From NCBI GenBank assembly GCA_027886175.1, contig JAJNNQ010000008.1:2042501-2106500 (forward strand): DNA of 64,000 nucleotides, written 5' to 3'. Every line of letters starts with the position of its first letter. Position 1 is the first letter of the stretch. This document shows, piece by piece, positions 34,316-46,315 of this stretch. The notes beneath the pieces are model-generated. The model saw only the letters and a list, made by a program, of their open reading frames with translations, searched no databases and was not told where the DNA came from. Position numbers and translations under genes: made by a program. Source of the DNA: Phylloscopus collybita (lineage: Eukaryota > Chordata > Aves > Passeriformes > Phylloscopidae).

Positions 34316-37300
34316 GCACTGACTTGCTGGGGCTTTCACATGAGAAGGGATTCACTATGGATTCTTGGTGGCCCATAAGAGGCAGTTAGGGTTGACTAGT
34401 CACAAACTAGTCCAACAAGCTTGGGAATTATTACAGTGAGGAATTTTCCAGTTGTCGGATTTCTCTAGGGTGGCAACCTCCGCACTCTCAGAGGAAGGCC
34501 CAGCATCAAAAGGGTCCATTATCCCTGTCCTGCAGTGGAGTTTTGCTTAATAGACTCTTTTATATGTTCCCTGCTATCCAAGCGTCCCTGTCCATTCTGC
34601 CAGGTTCGTTTAAACAAGCCTAACAAGACAACAGTGCACAGCCAGCACGTGGCTGGGCAATGGGCTGGGGAACCATTCCCACTCCACTCCTGTGCACAGA
34701 GAGGCATGTAAAGGGTTTAGCCTTGCTCTCTGAAAACTGAGGCTCTCTCCACTGGAACATGTTTTGTTCCATCTTCTTCCAATATCTGGAGATTCCTGCA
34801 GAACCATCTCTTGTTGTGACTGTGTTGAATCCTCTGCGTTTCTGCCGCCCATAATTTGATGCTGGTGTCTGCAGTCTATCGTTATTCAGGGTGTGTAGTG
34901 ATTAGAAGGAAAGAACAAGAGATTAGAGGAAACCAAGAGCTATCTGAAGCACACAGAAAGAAAAAAAAACAAAAGGGGAAAACACTTTCAAGGCCACTGG
35001 AGTATGAGAGGTCTCAGCATGTGGTCGAAAGACATAAGCAAGGGAAAAGTTTGACAAAGGCCACTGTTTGTGCTGCAAGTATGATTGTTTCTCAGTAGAA
35101 AGAGCATAATTTTGATTCCCAAAACACTGTCTGTCCTTTTACCTACTGTGTGTTTTGGTAGTCAAAGGTATATAGCTTTTGTGACAAAAGCATTAAGGAA
35201 TAGGTATGGAAAGTACCACAGCTTAAATGTCCATGTATTCTTTCTTCTCACTCCTTTAAAATAAGTTATTGCCATTGCTAGGACGTGCATTTAGAGCTCT
35301 TTGTGGTCTTAATGGAGACTGAAACGTGTGGAGTTTGGCGTTTGCTTTTTTTATTCATCAGCTGAATAAAAAAGCCAAGCAGACAAAGCATTTGTAGTGC
35401 AAGAGTGGAGTGCAAATCCCTCCCTGTAAGCTGAACAAAAAAGCTCATTAAGAGGAGGTGGGATTTCCTGGTCACAGCTTTTAACTAAAGGGCAAAGGTC
35501 TCCTGTTAAGTACCATACAGTCTAAACAGGGCTGCGTAAAATTATGGGGAGGGGGGGAGAGTCAAATATTTGTTCTTAATTCTCAAGTTAGTTTATCCAA
35601 AGTGGCAACCAGGGAAGTGTTGGGAATGATTAAATGGCTGCATTGAGGCTACAAATTGCTGCTACTTGCTTTTGTAGCTGGACTTGTTGCAGTTGAGTGA
35701 TGTCGCCCATCAGTGCATTGTGTGCACAGTAAAACAGTCGAGCAGTGACAGATAGACTGAAACCCAGAGCTACTCCATCACTGCTGAAGGATCCTGCTCA
35801 CTGGGAATTGAGAATGAGCACAAGCCATGCACGTTGACCAGGAGCAGCTGCTTTCACTCCAGCCCAGCTCCTCAGCTGTCCAGGGCAAGCAGCAACTAGT
35901 AAATAAGCTTTATCTCTGATCTCACCGGGGAGGAAAGCCAAACAAAACACAAGCAAAATACATAATTTGGCAAAACTCTCTACTGATAGGCCTAGATGCT
36001 CAGACTGTAAAGTTCCCAGCCAACAGAAGTGTTCAAGTGTTCTCCACATCAAGTGAGAAGATGATTTGCAAGGAGAGCCTGAGGTAGCAGTGCTGGGAAC
36101 CAGCTGGGAACGTGCACAGAGTGCCCCAAAAAAGGGGCACCGAGCCCACATCTTGGTCCACCCCTCCCACAGCTGCTGGAGCAGGGCAGAACCTGGGTTG
36201 TGGGGACTGGTTTGCAAATGCTGCCTCTGACAGGCCAATGCTCCCACAAAAACGGTGAGGAAAGGTGGTCCTGGTGGCATGGCTGAGGGTGAGGGCAGAG
36301 GGGGATTGAGGAAGTGTGAGCATCCCTTGGGAACAAGATGGTGGCCAAAGGCTTGGTCCAGTTTGAGTGTTTCCCTTCTGTGCCTGGCTTGGCCCTAAGC
36401 ATGAACTCTTCAGCACAAGGTCCCTGTCACCTAGGCAGGGCTTTATCAGCAGGATGGCCCAGGTGCTGTGCAGCAGCTCTCACCCAAGATGAGAAGAGAA
36501 GAATGGGCAAAAGCACCTTTCATAACAGGCGCCTTGCCCAAATTTGTTCAGTTCTGCGCTCCGCAACCCCGCTCTGCCTGTCCACCTGAGGGCAGGTCCC
36601 TCCAGCATCACTGCACCAAAGGGAGAGGGAGGAACATGCCCAGCATCTCCTCCCCACTCGTGTGTCTCTGCCTGTTTCCTCCTGCGGTTTCACACCTCTG
36701 CTCACCGGAGCGCTGCTCGCTGGGGCCTTGGGTTGCTGTTTTGTTGCTCTGTTGATCGGAAAAGACGACAGAAAAAACGCAGCAGCCATGTAGATGTGAG
36801 GGCTTAGAAGACTCAGTTCTGGGAACAGGTGTATTTTAGGCTGGGAAATAAAAGGAAATTTTGTTTATGTGGGTTGTTCTCGGCAGCTTTAGAATCAGCA
36901 AATTTTATGTATGGGTTTGTCATGAGATTGAAATGACCGGGGCTTAATATATGTTGTGAGTTCTAATTGAAAGCATTAATTAACATTAAAGCCAAATTCT
37001 TCCAATTGCATGCTAAACAGAAATCAGGGAGAAGCAGGTGGGCAGTGTGGATATCATTTGGCATTCTTTCTGAGATACCAATTAGCATTTAGAGTCCAAT
37101 CCTCTGCAAAAACTCATTAATGGGCAATTAATTATTCTTTGTAATTTGTACCTACACTTAACTATGTGCAGAGCAATAGAAGCTGCATTAAACTTGGTAG
37201 AAAATCAAAATAAAACGAAACCCCACCGAAGAGAGTGGTTGTACCGAACTTGAATGTAGTGTTCTGTACTGATGTCAGCTCCCTGTTTACCAGGATCACA

Positions 37301-37987
37301 AAATCTATCCCATGGAAGGGCTAGAGGAACCTCAGCATGACGTTCCCTCAGCAACTGTCCCCTGTAATTGTTTCACTTTGAGGATGAATTTTGGTGCTTC
37401 TATTTTTGTACACGTTCTGGTTTTAGTCATGAGCCAAGATGGTTGATGACAGGCAGGTAGGTGCTCTAGCATCCTTGTGCTCTGAGCATAACTGCTTTTA
37501 ATAGGAGCAGCCCAGCACCAGGATATGGGGTATTGGACAAACAAGAAGCTGCCAAGTTTGAAAAAGTTCCCATTCTAGAATGACAAGATTTTTACCTTTT
37601 AAAAAATCAGTGTGGCTTTTCATCAAACCTGCTGCCTCCTTTTTCCTTCGGCTTCAGGTGGAAAAAAAAAAAAGGCAGAAACCTGAATGTCAAAGAGAAA
37701 CTCAGAAGGTGAAATAACCCATGTGAACTGAAACCAGAAACAGCTCACACAAACCTGCTGAGAAGCAAAACTGCCTTTGCTTAGGCACAAACCAACTCCT
37801 TGTCCTTTTTGGTTCTATTTATTTATATCTCGGGAGCTTCAGGAAGCCCAAATCCTTGCAGTTTGTTGGGTGAATGGAAGTCAGGTCACAAAGGAGAGAG
37901 GGAAACTGAGAAAAGGATATCAAGGAGAGACAGAGAGGTTGTGATGCAGCAGGAAAGTGGAGCAAATCGTGTATTATGCTGTTATAA
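34316..37987. other. Gene-less stretch
   Basis: No exon recognised. An imperfect inverted repeat built on ACTAGT occurs at 34391-34415. The part at 36880-37160 is AT-rich with several TAAT motifs (ACTCATTAATGGGCAATTAA) and no simple repeats, resembling a conserved non-coding block. Overlapping open frames at 35.8-36.8 kb are compositional. Confidence 0.4.
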
Positions 37988-38115
37988 AGAGGAGGAAGCA
38001 GAAAGTGGCTGCACAACCCAAGGGCAAACAGGATGTCTGTTAGGGTTGGGAAACAAACACGGGTCTCTTGTCTCACCCTGTTGAAAGTGACTTTTGAACC
38101 CAGGTATTCAAGAGA
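37988..38115 (-). mobile_element. MIR-like tRNA-derived SINE relic
   Basis: GAGGAAGCAGAAAGTGGCTG leads on through CCCAAGGGCAAACAGGATGT to ACACGGGTCTCTTG. A second block reads TTTTGAACCCAGGT. This follows the reverse strand of a MIR-type SINE (GAGGAAACTGAGGCACAG, GCCCAAGGTCACACAG, GAACCCAGGTCTCC). The second block resembles a pol III B box in reverse complement. It is strongly diverged, and the exact family and boundaries are uncertain. Confidence 0.45.
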
Positions 38116-38520
38116 AGAGGTGTGGATACTAGAGCAGCAGGCCAGGTAGAGACAGGTGTTGTTACCACTGGCCCACCTGGGAAGTAGCACAGTTTTGATG
38201 TGAGCTAGTGAGACAACAAGGGTTTCTGAGGAGAAAGGTTTTGGTGAAAAGCCTCCAGGCCTTGGCAGCTAAATGAACCATGCTGAAGGTGCAGCACGTG
38301 TCTCCTGGCAGTGGAAAGGGGTAGATGAGTGCAAAGCAGCATCCTAGAGTCTGGGAATGCAAAGCTGGATGGCAAGAATTCGATGTCCTCCAAACCTTAA
38401 ACTGAAGCTAAGGACTTCACACTTTCTGTCTTCTTTCTTGAAATAAGAACGTGGCAATATCTGACCATCATTTGTAGGCAATATGGATCTGTTTATAGGC
38501 AATAGAACATCCCATAGTCC

Positions 38521-38862
38521 CAGAATCATGGGATGATAGAAAGGCTTGGGTTGGAAGGAACCCTAAAGATCACCTAGTTCCAAGTGCCCTGCCACGACCA
38601 GGGATGTTATCCACGAGACCAGATGGCTCCAAGCCCTGCCCAACTGGCCTTGAATTTTCAGAGCTGGGGCATCTACAGCTTCTCTGGCCAACATGTGCCT
38701 GTGCCTCACCACCCTCACAAGGAAAAACTTCACCCTAAAATCTAATCTAAATTTTTCCTCTATTAGTTTATAGCAATTTCCCCTTATCCTATCACTCTCT
38801 GCCCATGTAAAAAGTCAGTCTTTCTTATTTTTTATAACATCCTTCAGGTAAGGCCTCCCCAT
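38521..38862 (-). mobile_element. CR1 LINE 3' fragment, minus orientation
   Basis: The segment begins CAGAATCATGGGATGATAGA, then reads GGGTTGGAAGGAACCCTAAA and GATCACCTAGTTCCAAG, the reverse complement of an avian CR1 3' end. Further right the hallmarks continue (GGGCATCTACAGCTTCTCTG, ACAAGGAAAAACTTC, CCCTTATCCTATCAC), ending near CATCCTTCAGGTAAGGCCTC. The element is truncated at its 5' end, so only the 3' part remains with no reverse transcriptase domain. It is moderately diverged with small deletions. Confidence 0.92.
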
Positions 38863-41800
38863 GATAAGTTGAAGGGATGGAGGAGCCAAATATCTTATCT
38901 GGCCATGCTTGGCCATCACCCAAGGAACTGAAGTTCACCAGTTTGGGTTGTTGCCTGATTCTCTCCAAGTGCAAGGGGCAGCAAAGCCTTTTGTATCTGG
39001 TGTGTAACACAGAGGAGATGAACATTTGAACACCTTGCAGTGTTGTGAGCTGACATAGCTCAGGGGAAACCTAACCTGGAGTGCCAGTGATTCTTCTTAA
39101 TAAACATGAATAATTCTGAAAACTAATTCGCTGAATAAAGAAATCCAAGAAGATAGGTTGGATAATTTTTGGATATGAGAGAAAGTTCCTGATGGCTCCC
39201 TCAGGTAATAATGAAGGAACTGAGATGATCAAAGGCTTTGCTGTCTTCTAGAGCCAGAGCCACTTACATCAACCTGCTGGAAAAACACAAAGCAGATAAT
39301 CAGAGATCCTTGAAGAAAAAAATCATTTTTACAGCATTCAACTACTGACTTATTTGTAAGAAAAGCAGATTGAAAAATTGGAAGAAGGAAAAGGTTTTGA
39401 AAACATTTTCATTATTTATTAATTAATCATTATTTCGCTAATGCCTGCCATCTTGACCTATAACTGATTGACCATGCACAGTGCATGCAGGGGAACATTT
39501 GAATTTGTATCCATGTTGGTTTTATGGAAGAGGGCAGTAAAAAGCATCTTAGAAATAGAAAAAACCTTCATCCTAGAAATCTTTTTAAGCTTCAAATAAA
39601 TTCATCTTCCCGAGGATACCAAACACTATTTTGCAAGGGACTTCCACAGAGAATGTTTTCCACTACATAGGTATTTTTGTCTTGAAACCAGAGGGATAAC
39701 TTAAGATTTTTAGGTTTTCACTGGTGGCTTCACTGAGAGGTTTGCCATGGATAGACATCTGTATCTTGGCCATATTCACCCATGCAGCTGCACATGTCCA
39801 GTTGTCACCTCCACCATTTCTGGGAGCATTCCCTCCCTGACTGGCTCACATCCTGGATGGGCATTGAGGGAGACATTGACCTGGTATTTGTGATCAGTGT
39901 GGTTTCATGGAAGCTGCCTTTCTGCCTGACATTTTGGGGCTGCAGAACAGGTCTGAGCAGCTGCTGAGGGCTGCATGTCCTCTCCTCCAAAGGCAAAATC
40001 TGAGGATCTACAAAGGCACCTGTCAACTCCTCCTCCTGATAATGCTCACCCAAGAAAGTCAACACATACCTCTTTATGATGACCTTGCAGGGTATGTCTT
40101 TATGATGACCCTTGAGGGTCTTCCTCAGCCCTTGCAGAATAATTTTGGCATGTAGCTGTTATGCACAGGAGCCCGACTCTGTGATCACACTCGACTTCCC
40201 TACCAGCACTACTTCCTTCAGTACAGAATTCTCCTTCCCATCACCAAAGTACAGTTGCTTCTGTCCTGTTTTGTCTAGTAGCAGTTTAGGATTAGAAGGA
40301 AAGAAATCCTGCAGCATCTTAGTGAAACTGCAGTGGCGTGGGTTTTTAGCGCTCAATTAACCACCATCACAGATTTCTGGGTATACAAGGAAAGGAAAAA
40401 AACACCTTGAACTTTGGTGCCTCAAAGGGACAAGGGGAAAGAAATGGTTATTCTGGGCTTCATTCTCATTCTTTCTTAAAAGTCTTCTCCAGTAAGCTCA
40501 AATTGTAGAGCTGATGAAGTGATTTTCTGTGCTGCAAATATTGTGGGTACCAGCTAATTTAGCTATCATGATAAATACCTGCTAGGAGCCTATTTTCTTC
40601 AAAGAGCAAAGAAGAAAGGAAACCTTTTCTGAAAAATGGATAGAAATAACTGTATTTTAGTTTGTATGGAAAATATTTTGAGGGAAAATAACCTCAGATA
40701 ATGTGGGACAACATGGACTAAGGTGCTATTTAGGGAAAGGACACGAGATTCAACTTCTAAGACACGGACAAGGGAGGAGAGTGGCAATACTGTGTCCTTG
40801 TAAACCTGTCTGGTTGCTGGCACTTGGCTGCAGTAATTAGTGGAGCTGTTGTAAAAAAAAGTAAGATCTTTCAGAGGAAACTATATTAAGCAGCACCAAG
40901 CTGCTTGAGGTGTCCTGGGCTACCTGTGGCCCAGATGGGCTGTACAGAGAGTCAGGGATTTGCCAGACATCAGAGACAACACCCAGCAGTAGCTCCATAG
41001 TCCAAGGGGTACCAGGAGTTGTGGCAAGCCCGTTGCCCAGCTGTCCCACCTGAGGTATGAGGGTCTCAACTGGTAATACTCAGGATGGCAGAGATGACTG
41101 ACCTGTTAATTGGATATTGCAAGGCCAGGAGCTGGTCCTTGGCGTGACCTCTCATTTCAACACTCACCATTTACCTCCAAAGGTTTATTATGGAGAATTT
41201 TGGCATGGATCAGCCTGAAGGGTTCCCTCTTAGAGTTAGGAATGACAACTGCAGAAAGAAACAGGCAGGTGCAAACCAGGAGAGAAATCTGTTGGGGAAA
41301 TTATTTTAGCCATTTTTGTCCCTCTCCTACATGACGACAGCAGGCATTGGGTGTAGGAAGATGGGCAGAAGGAGAGCATGCCTTGCCTCCTTATGCAGGT
41401 TTTTATCCTTTTACCCTTTTTATCCTTTTTTAGGCTGCCATCTAAGCAGAAAAGAAGCCCATGTTTGGCCTCTTTTCCACTAGGTAACAGTGTCCCTGGC
41501 CCTGAGGGTGCTTAGCTCTCCTCACACCAGCCATGTGAAGACCACGAACCTCTTGTCCAGCCTCTCTCTGACAGAAATGCCAAGCAGCTGGGGCACAAGG
41601 CTTTGCATAGCTCCCTCCTCAACTCCCTCTATCACCACAGCAGAACCATATATAGATCTGAATGAGTATTACTATAAATCGCTACTCTGAAAATGGATGC
41701 GTATAAAAAGTTAACTCTTCAGCTGAGCTGCTGAATCACAAGTTTTTTGCCTCAAGCATATTTTCACAGCCCCTGCAAAAACAGAGGCATTAATGGAAAG

Positions 41801-43652
41801 TCTGACACTGCATTAACTCCTGCTGTACTGGGAGTGGCTGCTGAGTTTAAAATGGTCACTAAGTGTTTTCTTCATCTTCATCACAAAGCCTCGTGCTTGG
41901 AACACCACCCGTGATGTTGGCATAGCAGGCTGCTCCACTCCTTTTTCCATGACAAATTGCTGCTCTAACTAACAGTGCTCCAGTGCCAGGCCCCATGCTT
42001 TTAGCAGCCCAGCTGCCCACAAGCCCTTTTTTGTGTTTCCCTTGTCTAGCTCAATTTAAACCCAATGTGACTCTGGGTAAGAGAGGCATTTTGCAATCAC
42101 CGACCGCAGAGTGATAAGAGGCTGCTGCAGCAGATGACTTGTGTGCTGCCCCAAAGAAGCTCTTCACATTTAGGAAGGTCGGCCGTGTCATTTCTCTAAT
42201 TTTCTGACCACAGAAATTTATATTTAGAAAAGAGCAAGGAAACTTCCCTTACCCTAAGCAGTATTGCATAATGATGGAGGAGGGGGATTAATGCAAAGTT
42301 TTTTCATTGAGCAGAATTCTGAGAGACTGGGAGCTGGAAAGCCTGAATAATGACTTATTTCAAATATGCAAAGCCAGGGCTTTCTGTGTGTTTCAGATCC
42401 ATTCCTGTTTCAGGTTGGTGTTTGCTACAGTGGGTGCAATCTCTGCAGCTCTGGCCCATCTCTTAATCTGTACTTCTCTGGTGCTGCTCTCCTGAAGAGC
42501 TATGGCCCCCCTAGGATACTTCTGCCCTGGGCCCTGGCACTTAGCAGCACAGTCCTGCCCAAACCCCTTCCAGTCCTGCCAACCACTCCTTCCCCTGCCA
42601 TCCTCCCCAACTCCTGCCCCTTCATAGGTTTTAAAGGGATTTAGGCATTGCTGTTATTACAGTTGCACTACTGGGCTCATGAATCTGAAGTGTTTAGACA
42701 CAAATGCCAAGAATAATAACAAACAGTCCTCAGTGCCCTGGGGCTGCAGCCACAGCTCAGGGATGAGGTTTCAAACCCTGCCAGGGGAAGAAGCTGGAGA
42801 GGGGGAGTCCTCCTGTGCAGTGTGCTGAGGTCTTTGCACCAGCACTCTCCTCCCATGGGCTGGTGGCTGTGAGACACAAAAGAGCCTTGTGGCTGCTTTT
42901 GGAGCAGTTGAGGTTGGCCTGAGGTCACCTGGGGCTCTGCCAGAAGATGGACACTGCCCTGGGAGGGACTGTGGCTCTGCAGAGGTGTTGGGCAGCCCAC
43001 ACCACTGTCATGTCAAATACAGAAGCTGTCAGGCTTCTTCAACACACCATTTTGGCCCCTTTTCAATGTTTTCTGGCAATTCCTTCCTCAGAGGTCTTGC
43101 TCTCCTCATGAAGTGCCCATGAAGCCCATCAGCTTGGGTGTGGAGAATATACTGGGTGGTAGCTACCTACCAGCTGGGTGTTGAGCTATGTAATTCACCT
43201 CATGAATCTGTCCCTCTGGGCCTGTGGTGCTTTGGGAAATGCAGCTGAAGCTCTCTGAAAGCCCAGATTTCAGCACACACAGGACCAATGAGGTCCCCTC
43301 CTGTCTCTCTTGATGGTGTTTCCTCTAGCAAAAGGAAAGTTCTTACCATGATGCTCATCCAAATCTAAGAAACTTGTTTGGTGAAAGGCTGTGGCAATTA
43401 ACAGCCACAAACACTCATATGTGGCTGTACTGGACTCCTGATTGCTGGGGTTTTAGAGGAAATATATTGAGATTAGTCCTGGCTGGGAATTGAACCATCT
43501 CTGTGTCAAGAAAATGAAAATGGTTTGGAAGTTATCTATTTTGCCTGGCCTGGCTCAGGGTGTGAAGCAATTGTTGGAGCAAAATAGACAGAGATAGTTG
43601 TGTTCATTAAACCTTCAGGAAAGGATGTTACCACTGCCTTGCACAACAGCCA

Positions 43653-43653
<1 letters not shown>
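38863..43653. other. Gene-less stretch
   Basis: No exon or named repeat recognised. A short local duplication of CTTTATGATGACC occurs at 40070-40110. Open frames are ordinary. Confidence 0.45.

Positions 43654-43702
<49 letters not shown>
43654..43702. repeat. A49 homopolymer
   Basis: A pure run of 49 A between AGCCAC and TTGGTTGGG. No retrocopy body recognised. Confidence 0.9.
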
Positions 43703-43705
<3 letters not shown>

Positions 43706-44547
43706 GTTGGGAATGACTAATTGCAGCAGTGGGAGTGTGATACATGAAAGCAGAGCCTTGGATTGGGAACATTGTTCCAATACTTTCTGATGGAAATTTG
43801 AATTCCAGCAGTAATATTGGCATCTCATTTTCAAACAACGCTCTGGAAAAATACTGTGAAACTTTTCTATTTGGAAGCGTAACTTTGTGACAGTAACTCA
43901 GCAGTGGTTTGTCCCCGTGCACAGACTAATGGATCAAAAGTTCAATTTCTGCATAGTCTATTACTTGCATACTCAATAAAATAGGATGCACGAATGGCTT
44001 AGCCTTTTTTTTTCCTTTTTTTTTTTTCCCCACTAAATGCAATTTTTCCCCTCAAAGATTACTGAAAATTACTTTTGCAAGTCAGTATGAAGCCTTATCA
44101 GTCCAGTGGTGTTCAGATCCCATATTAACTGCCTCACATTACTGTGAACAAGAACTGCTCTGGAAACCAATGGACTAAGAATGTAAAGTACATACTGCTG
44201 ATGTATGTCCCTGCAGTAACCCTTTCCCAGCTTAGGTACTTGATAGACTCTTCTTCCACAAACAATTATGTCTTATTTTAAAAAATGCTATATTGTAGAA
44301 CTTAAACTTTCCTGATGCTTTGGGGCCATATCAGTCACAGATTTTGTGACTGATGAGCACAGAGAGCAAGCACTCCCCACTAAGGAAACATGTAGAAAGA
44401 TTGCTTTCACAGCATGCTCAGGGCATATTAAAAAAATTATGTTTCAGCACAAAAGGAAAAGAATTTAGCCTGTGCCTGTCAGGCTGCTTTAAATATTTTA
44501 TTTTGCCTGTCTTCAGAATCAGTGTATCCCAGAAGAAGCCATCCCTT

Positions 44548-44640
44548 GGGGCTCAGCCCTTCAAGGGTATGGCACTCTTCAATCCCATTGATTTTAGTGG
44601 ACCTTGAAGGCACTTAGTACTTCATAGGCTCAGTCCCATC
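44548..44640. repeat. Ancient amniote hairpin repeat relic
   Basis: The left arm reads GGGCTCAGCCCTTCAAGG then GCACTCTTCAATCCCATTGA. The right arm reads TTTTAGTGGACCTTGAAGGC then ACTTAGTACTTCATAGGCTC and AGTCCC. This matches the remembered amniote hairpin whose arms read CTCAGC.CC...AACTCCCATTGACTTCAATGGGAGTT...GGGCACTCAGCACCTC. The arms remain partly complementary around the CCATTGATTTTAGTGG centre. No coding capacity. Confidence 0.55.
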
Positions 44641-45290
44641 CTCTGGAAAGGTTACCCTGAGCATGTTCACCCATTACAGCTGCCAGGAGATCTAATACCC
44701 TTTGGTTTAGCTGACAAAGGGAAGGTAGGCAGGTTCACAATAAAAACAAGAAGGTTTTTAATAAAGAGGCCGTTCTCCCATGGGTTAAGTTACCAAAGGA
44801 TGGCCTCTCCTATCCTATAAAGAATGTACAAGCATTCTACTTTATTTTCAAAAATTCAGAAAAGCTACAGCTTGTGAAAACTTTGTGGTTTGCATGCAGG
44901 AATTGCAAAGTTTCAGTCTGGAGGATATTTGTATGATGGAGCATCCAAACTGATAAAAACCCAAATGCAAATATTTCAAAAGACCATCAGTGTTGAAAAC
45001 TGGAAGGCTTCAATACCTCAGCTTTGTCTTCTTGCAGGACTGTAAATTGTCTTTCTTGTGTGGGTCAGCCAGTGTCTGCATCAGGACCAGTCACAGGTTC
45101 TGTATTTCATGCAGGGCACATGTAGCCACTCAATGTTTCTCATCCTTATCCCTCAACAAGTAGGCACAGAAAGGCTCCAGATGCTGCAGTGCTCCCTGCA
45201 CAATGTGCTTCCTTTCCTGCCCTGCCCTCTCCCCATCACACACGGGCTCCACAGTCACTACTGAACACATTGCACGTTCTGCAGGAGGAG
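44641..45290. other. Gene-less single-copy stretch
   Basis: No exon or named repeat recognised. Confidence 0.45.
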
Positions 45291-45345
45291 GAAGCCTGTA
45301 GAGATGAGGAAATGAGGCACAGAGCAGTGAAGGTCAAAAGTTTCC
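45291..45345 (-). mobile_element. MIR-like SINE relic
   Basis: The text GTAGAGATGAGGAAATGAGG then CACAGAGCAGTGAAGGTCAA closely follows the reverse strand of the MIR core and 3' part (ACAGATGAGGAAACTGAGGC, ACAGAGAGGTTAAG). Only about 50 bp are recognisable. Confidence 0.5.
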
Positions 45346-45873
45346 ACTTGCTTTTTGGTGCCCAGTTGGAGACATCTCTGTCGTTTCTCAGAGCTCAGCA
45401 TCACCTCTTCAGGTGGCAAAGGGCAGGGTGTCCCTGGTGGGCTCCTGCCTCGTGTCCCCAGGGCCAGGGAGCTGGGCTTGGCTGATTCCACCCTCCACAA
45501 GGGCATTGCTGTTTGAGAATCACCACACACAGCAGGAAAACAGCTGCAGAATTCCACAGCACCACCAAAACACCCCTGCTGTGTCGATCTGGCATAGCAT
45601 GCACAGTTCCTTAAACCATCCAGGGTCAACCTTCACATGTCAGTCAACTCCCAGCCAGTGATCTCTAAGCTGATGGTCCCAGCCAGCTGCTTCTGGGTTG
45701 TCATTTGCAGGGAGGGCACGGGGGGTTTGCCAGTGTGGCAAATCACAGCTTGCTGGTGTGCCACCATAAAGGATTCTCACACCAAAAGGCAGAAGTCAGG
45801 ACAAATGTCACACACAGAAATACCCAGGGATGGTGCAGTGGCAACACTGGACAGAGGGCTTGGCTCTCCTTTG

Positions 45874-46160
45874 CACAGAATTGTAGAGTTTGAGTTAGAA
45901 GGGACCTTAAAGATCATCTCATTCCAACCCCTCAGCCATAGGCTACTTTGCTATGTACACCTTTCACCAGACCAGGTTACTCACAGATTCATCCAGCCTG
46001 GCCTTGAACACTTCCAGGGATGTGACAGCCACAGATTCTCTGGGCAACCTGTGCCAGGGCCTCCCCACCCTCACAGTAAAGAATTTTTTCTTAGTACCTA
46101 ATCTAAACCTGCTCTCTTTCAGTTTGAATTAATTCCCTCCCATCCTGCCCCTGTCTCTAA
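45874..46160 (-). mobile_element. CR1 LINE 3' fragment, minus orientation
   Basis: It starts CACAGAATTGTAGAGTTTGA, then reads TTAGAAGGGACCTTAAAGAT and CATCTCATTCCAACCCCTCA, a clear avian CR1 3' end in reverse complement. Typical inner blocks follow (CATCCAGCCTGGCCTTGAAC, GGCAACCTGTGCCAGGGCCT, CACCCTCACAGTAAAGAATT, CCTAATCTAAACCTGC) and it fades near CCTGTCTCTAAGC. It is 5'-truncated with no coding region left. It looks better preserved than the other two CR1 copies. Confidence 0.95.
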
Positions 46161-46296
46161 GCTTAGAGGAAAACCAAGAGCTGCCAGATCATCCACTGGA
46201 TCACTGGATCTACAGAGCTATTATGAGAGGAACTGAAAGCAAAACAAAACTCCCAAACTCATTTGGTTTATTCCTGGTGTATATACTGGTTTCTGT

Positions 46297-46315
46297 AAAA
46301 AAAAAAAAAAAAAAA
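46297..46315. repeat. A19 homopolymer
   Basis: A run of 19 A after TTTCTGT. Confidence 0.9.
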
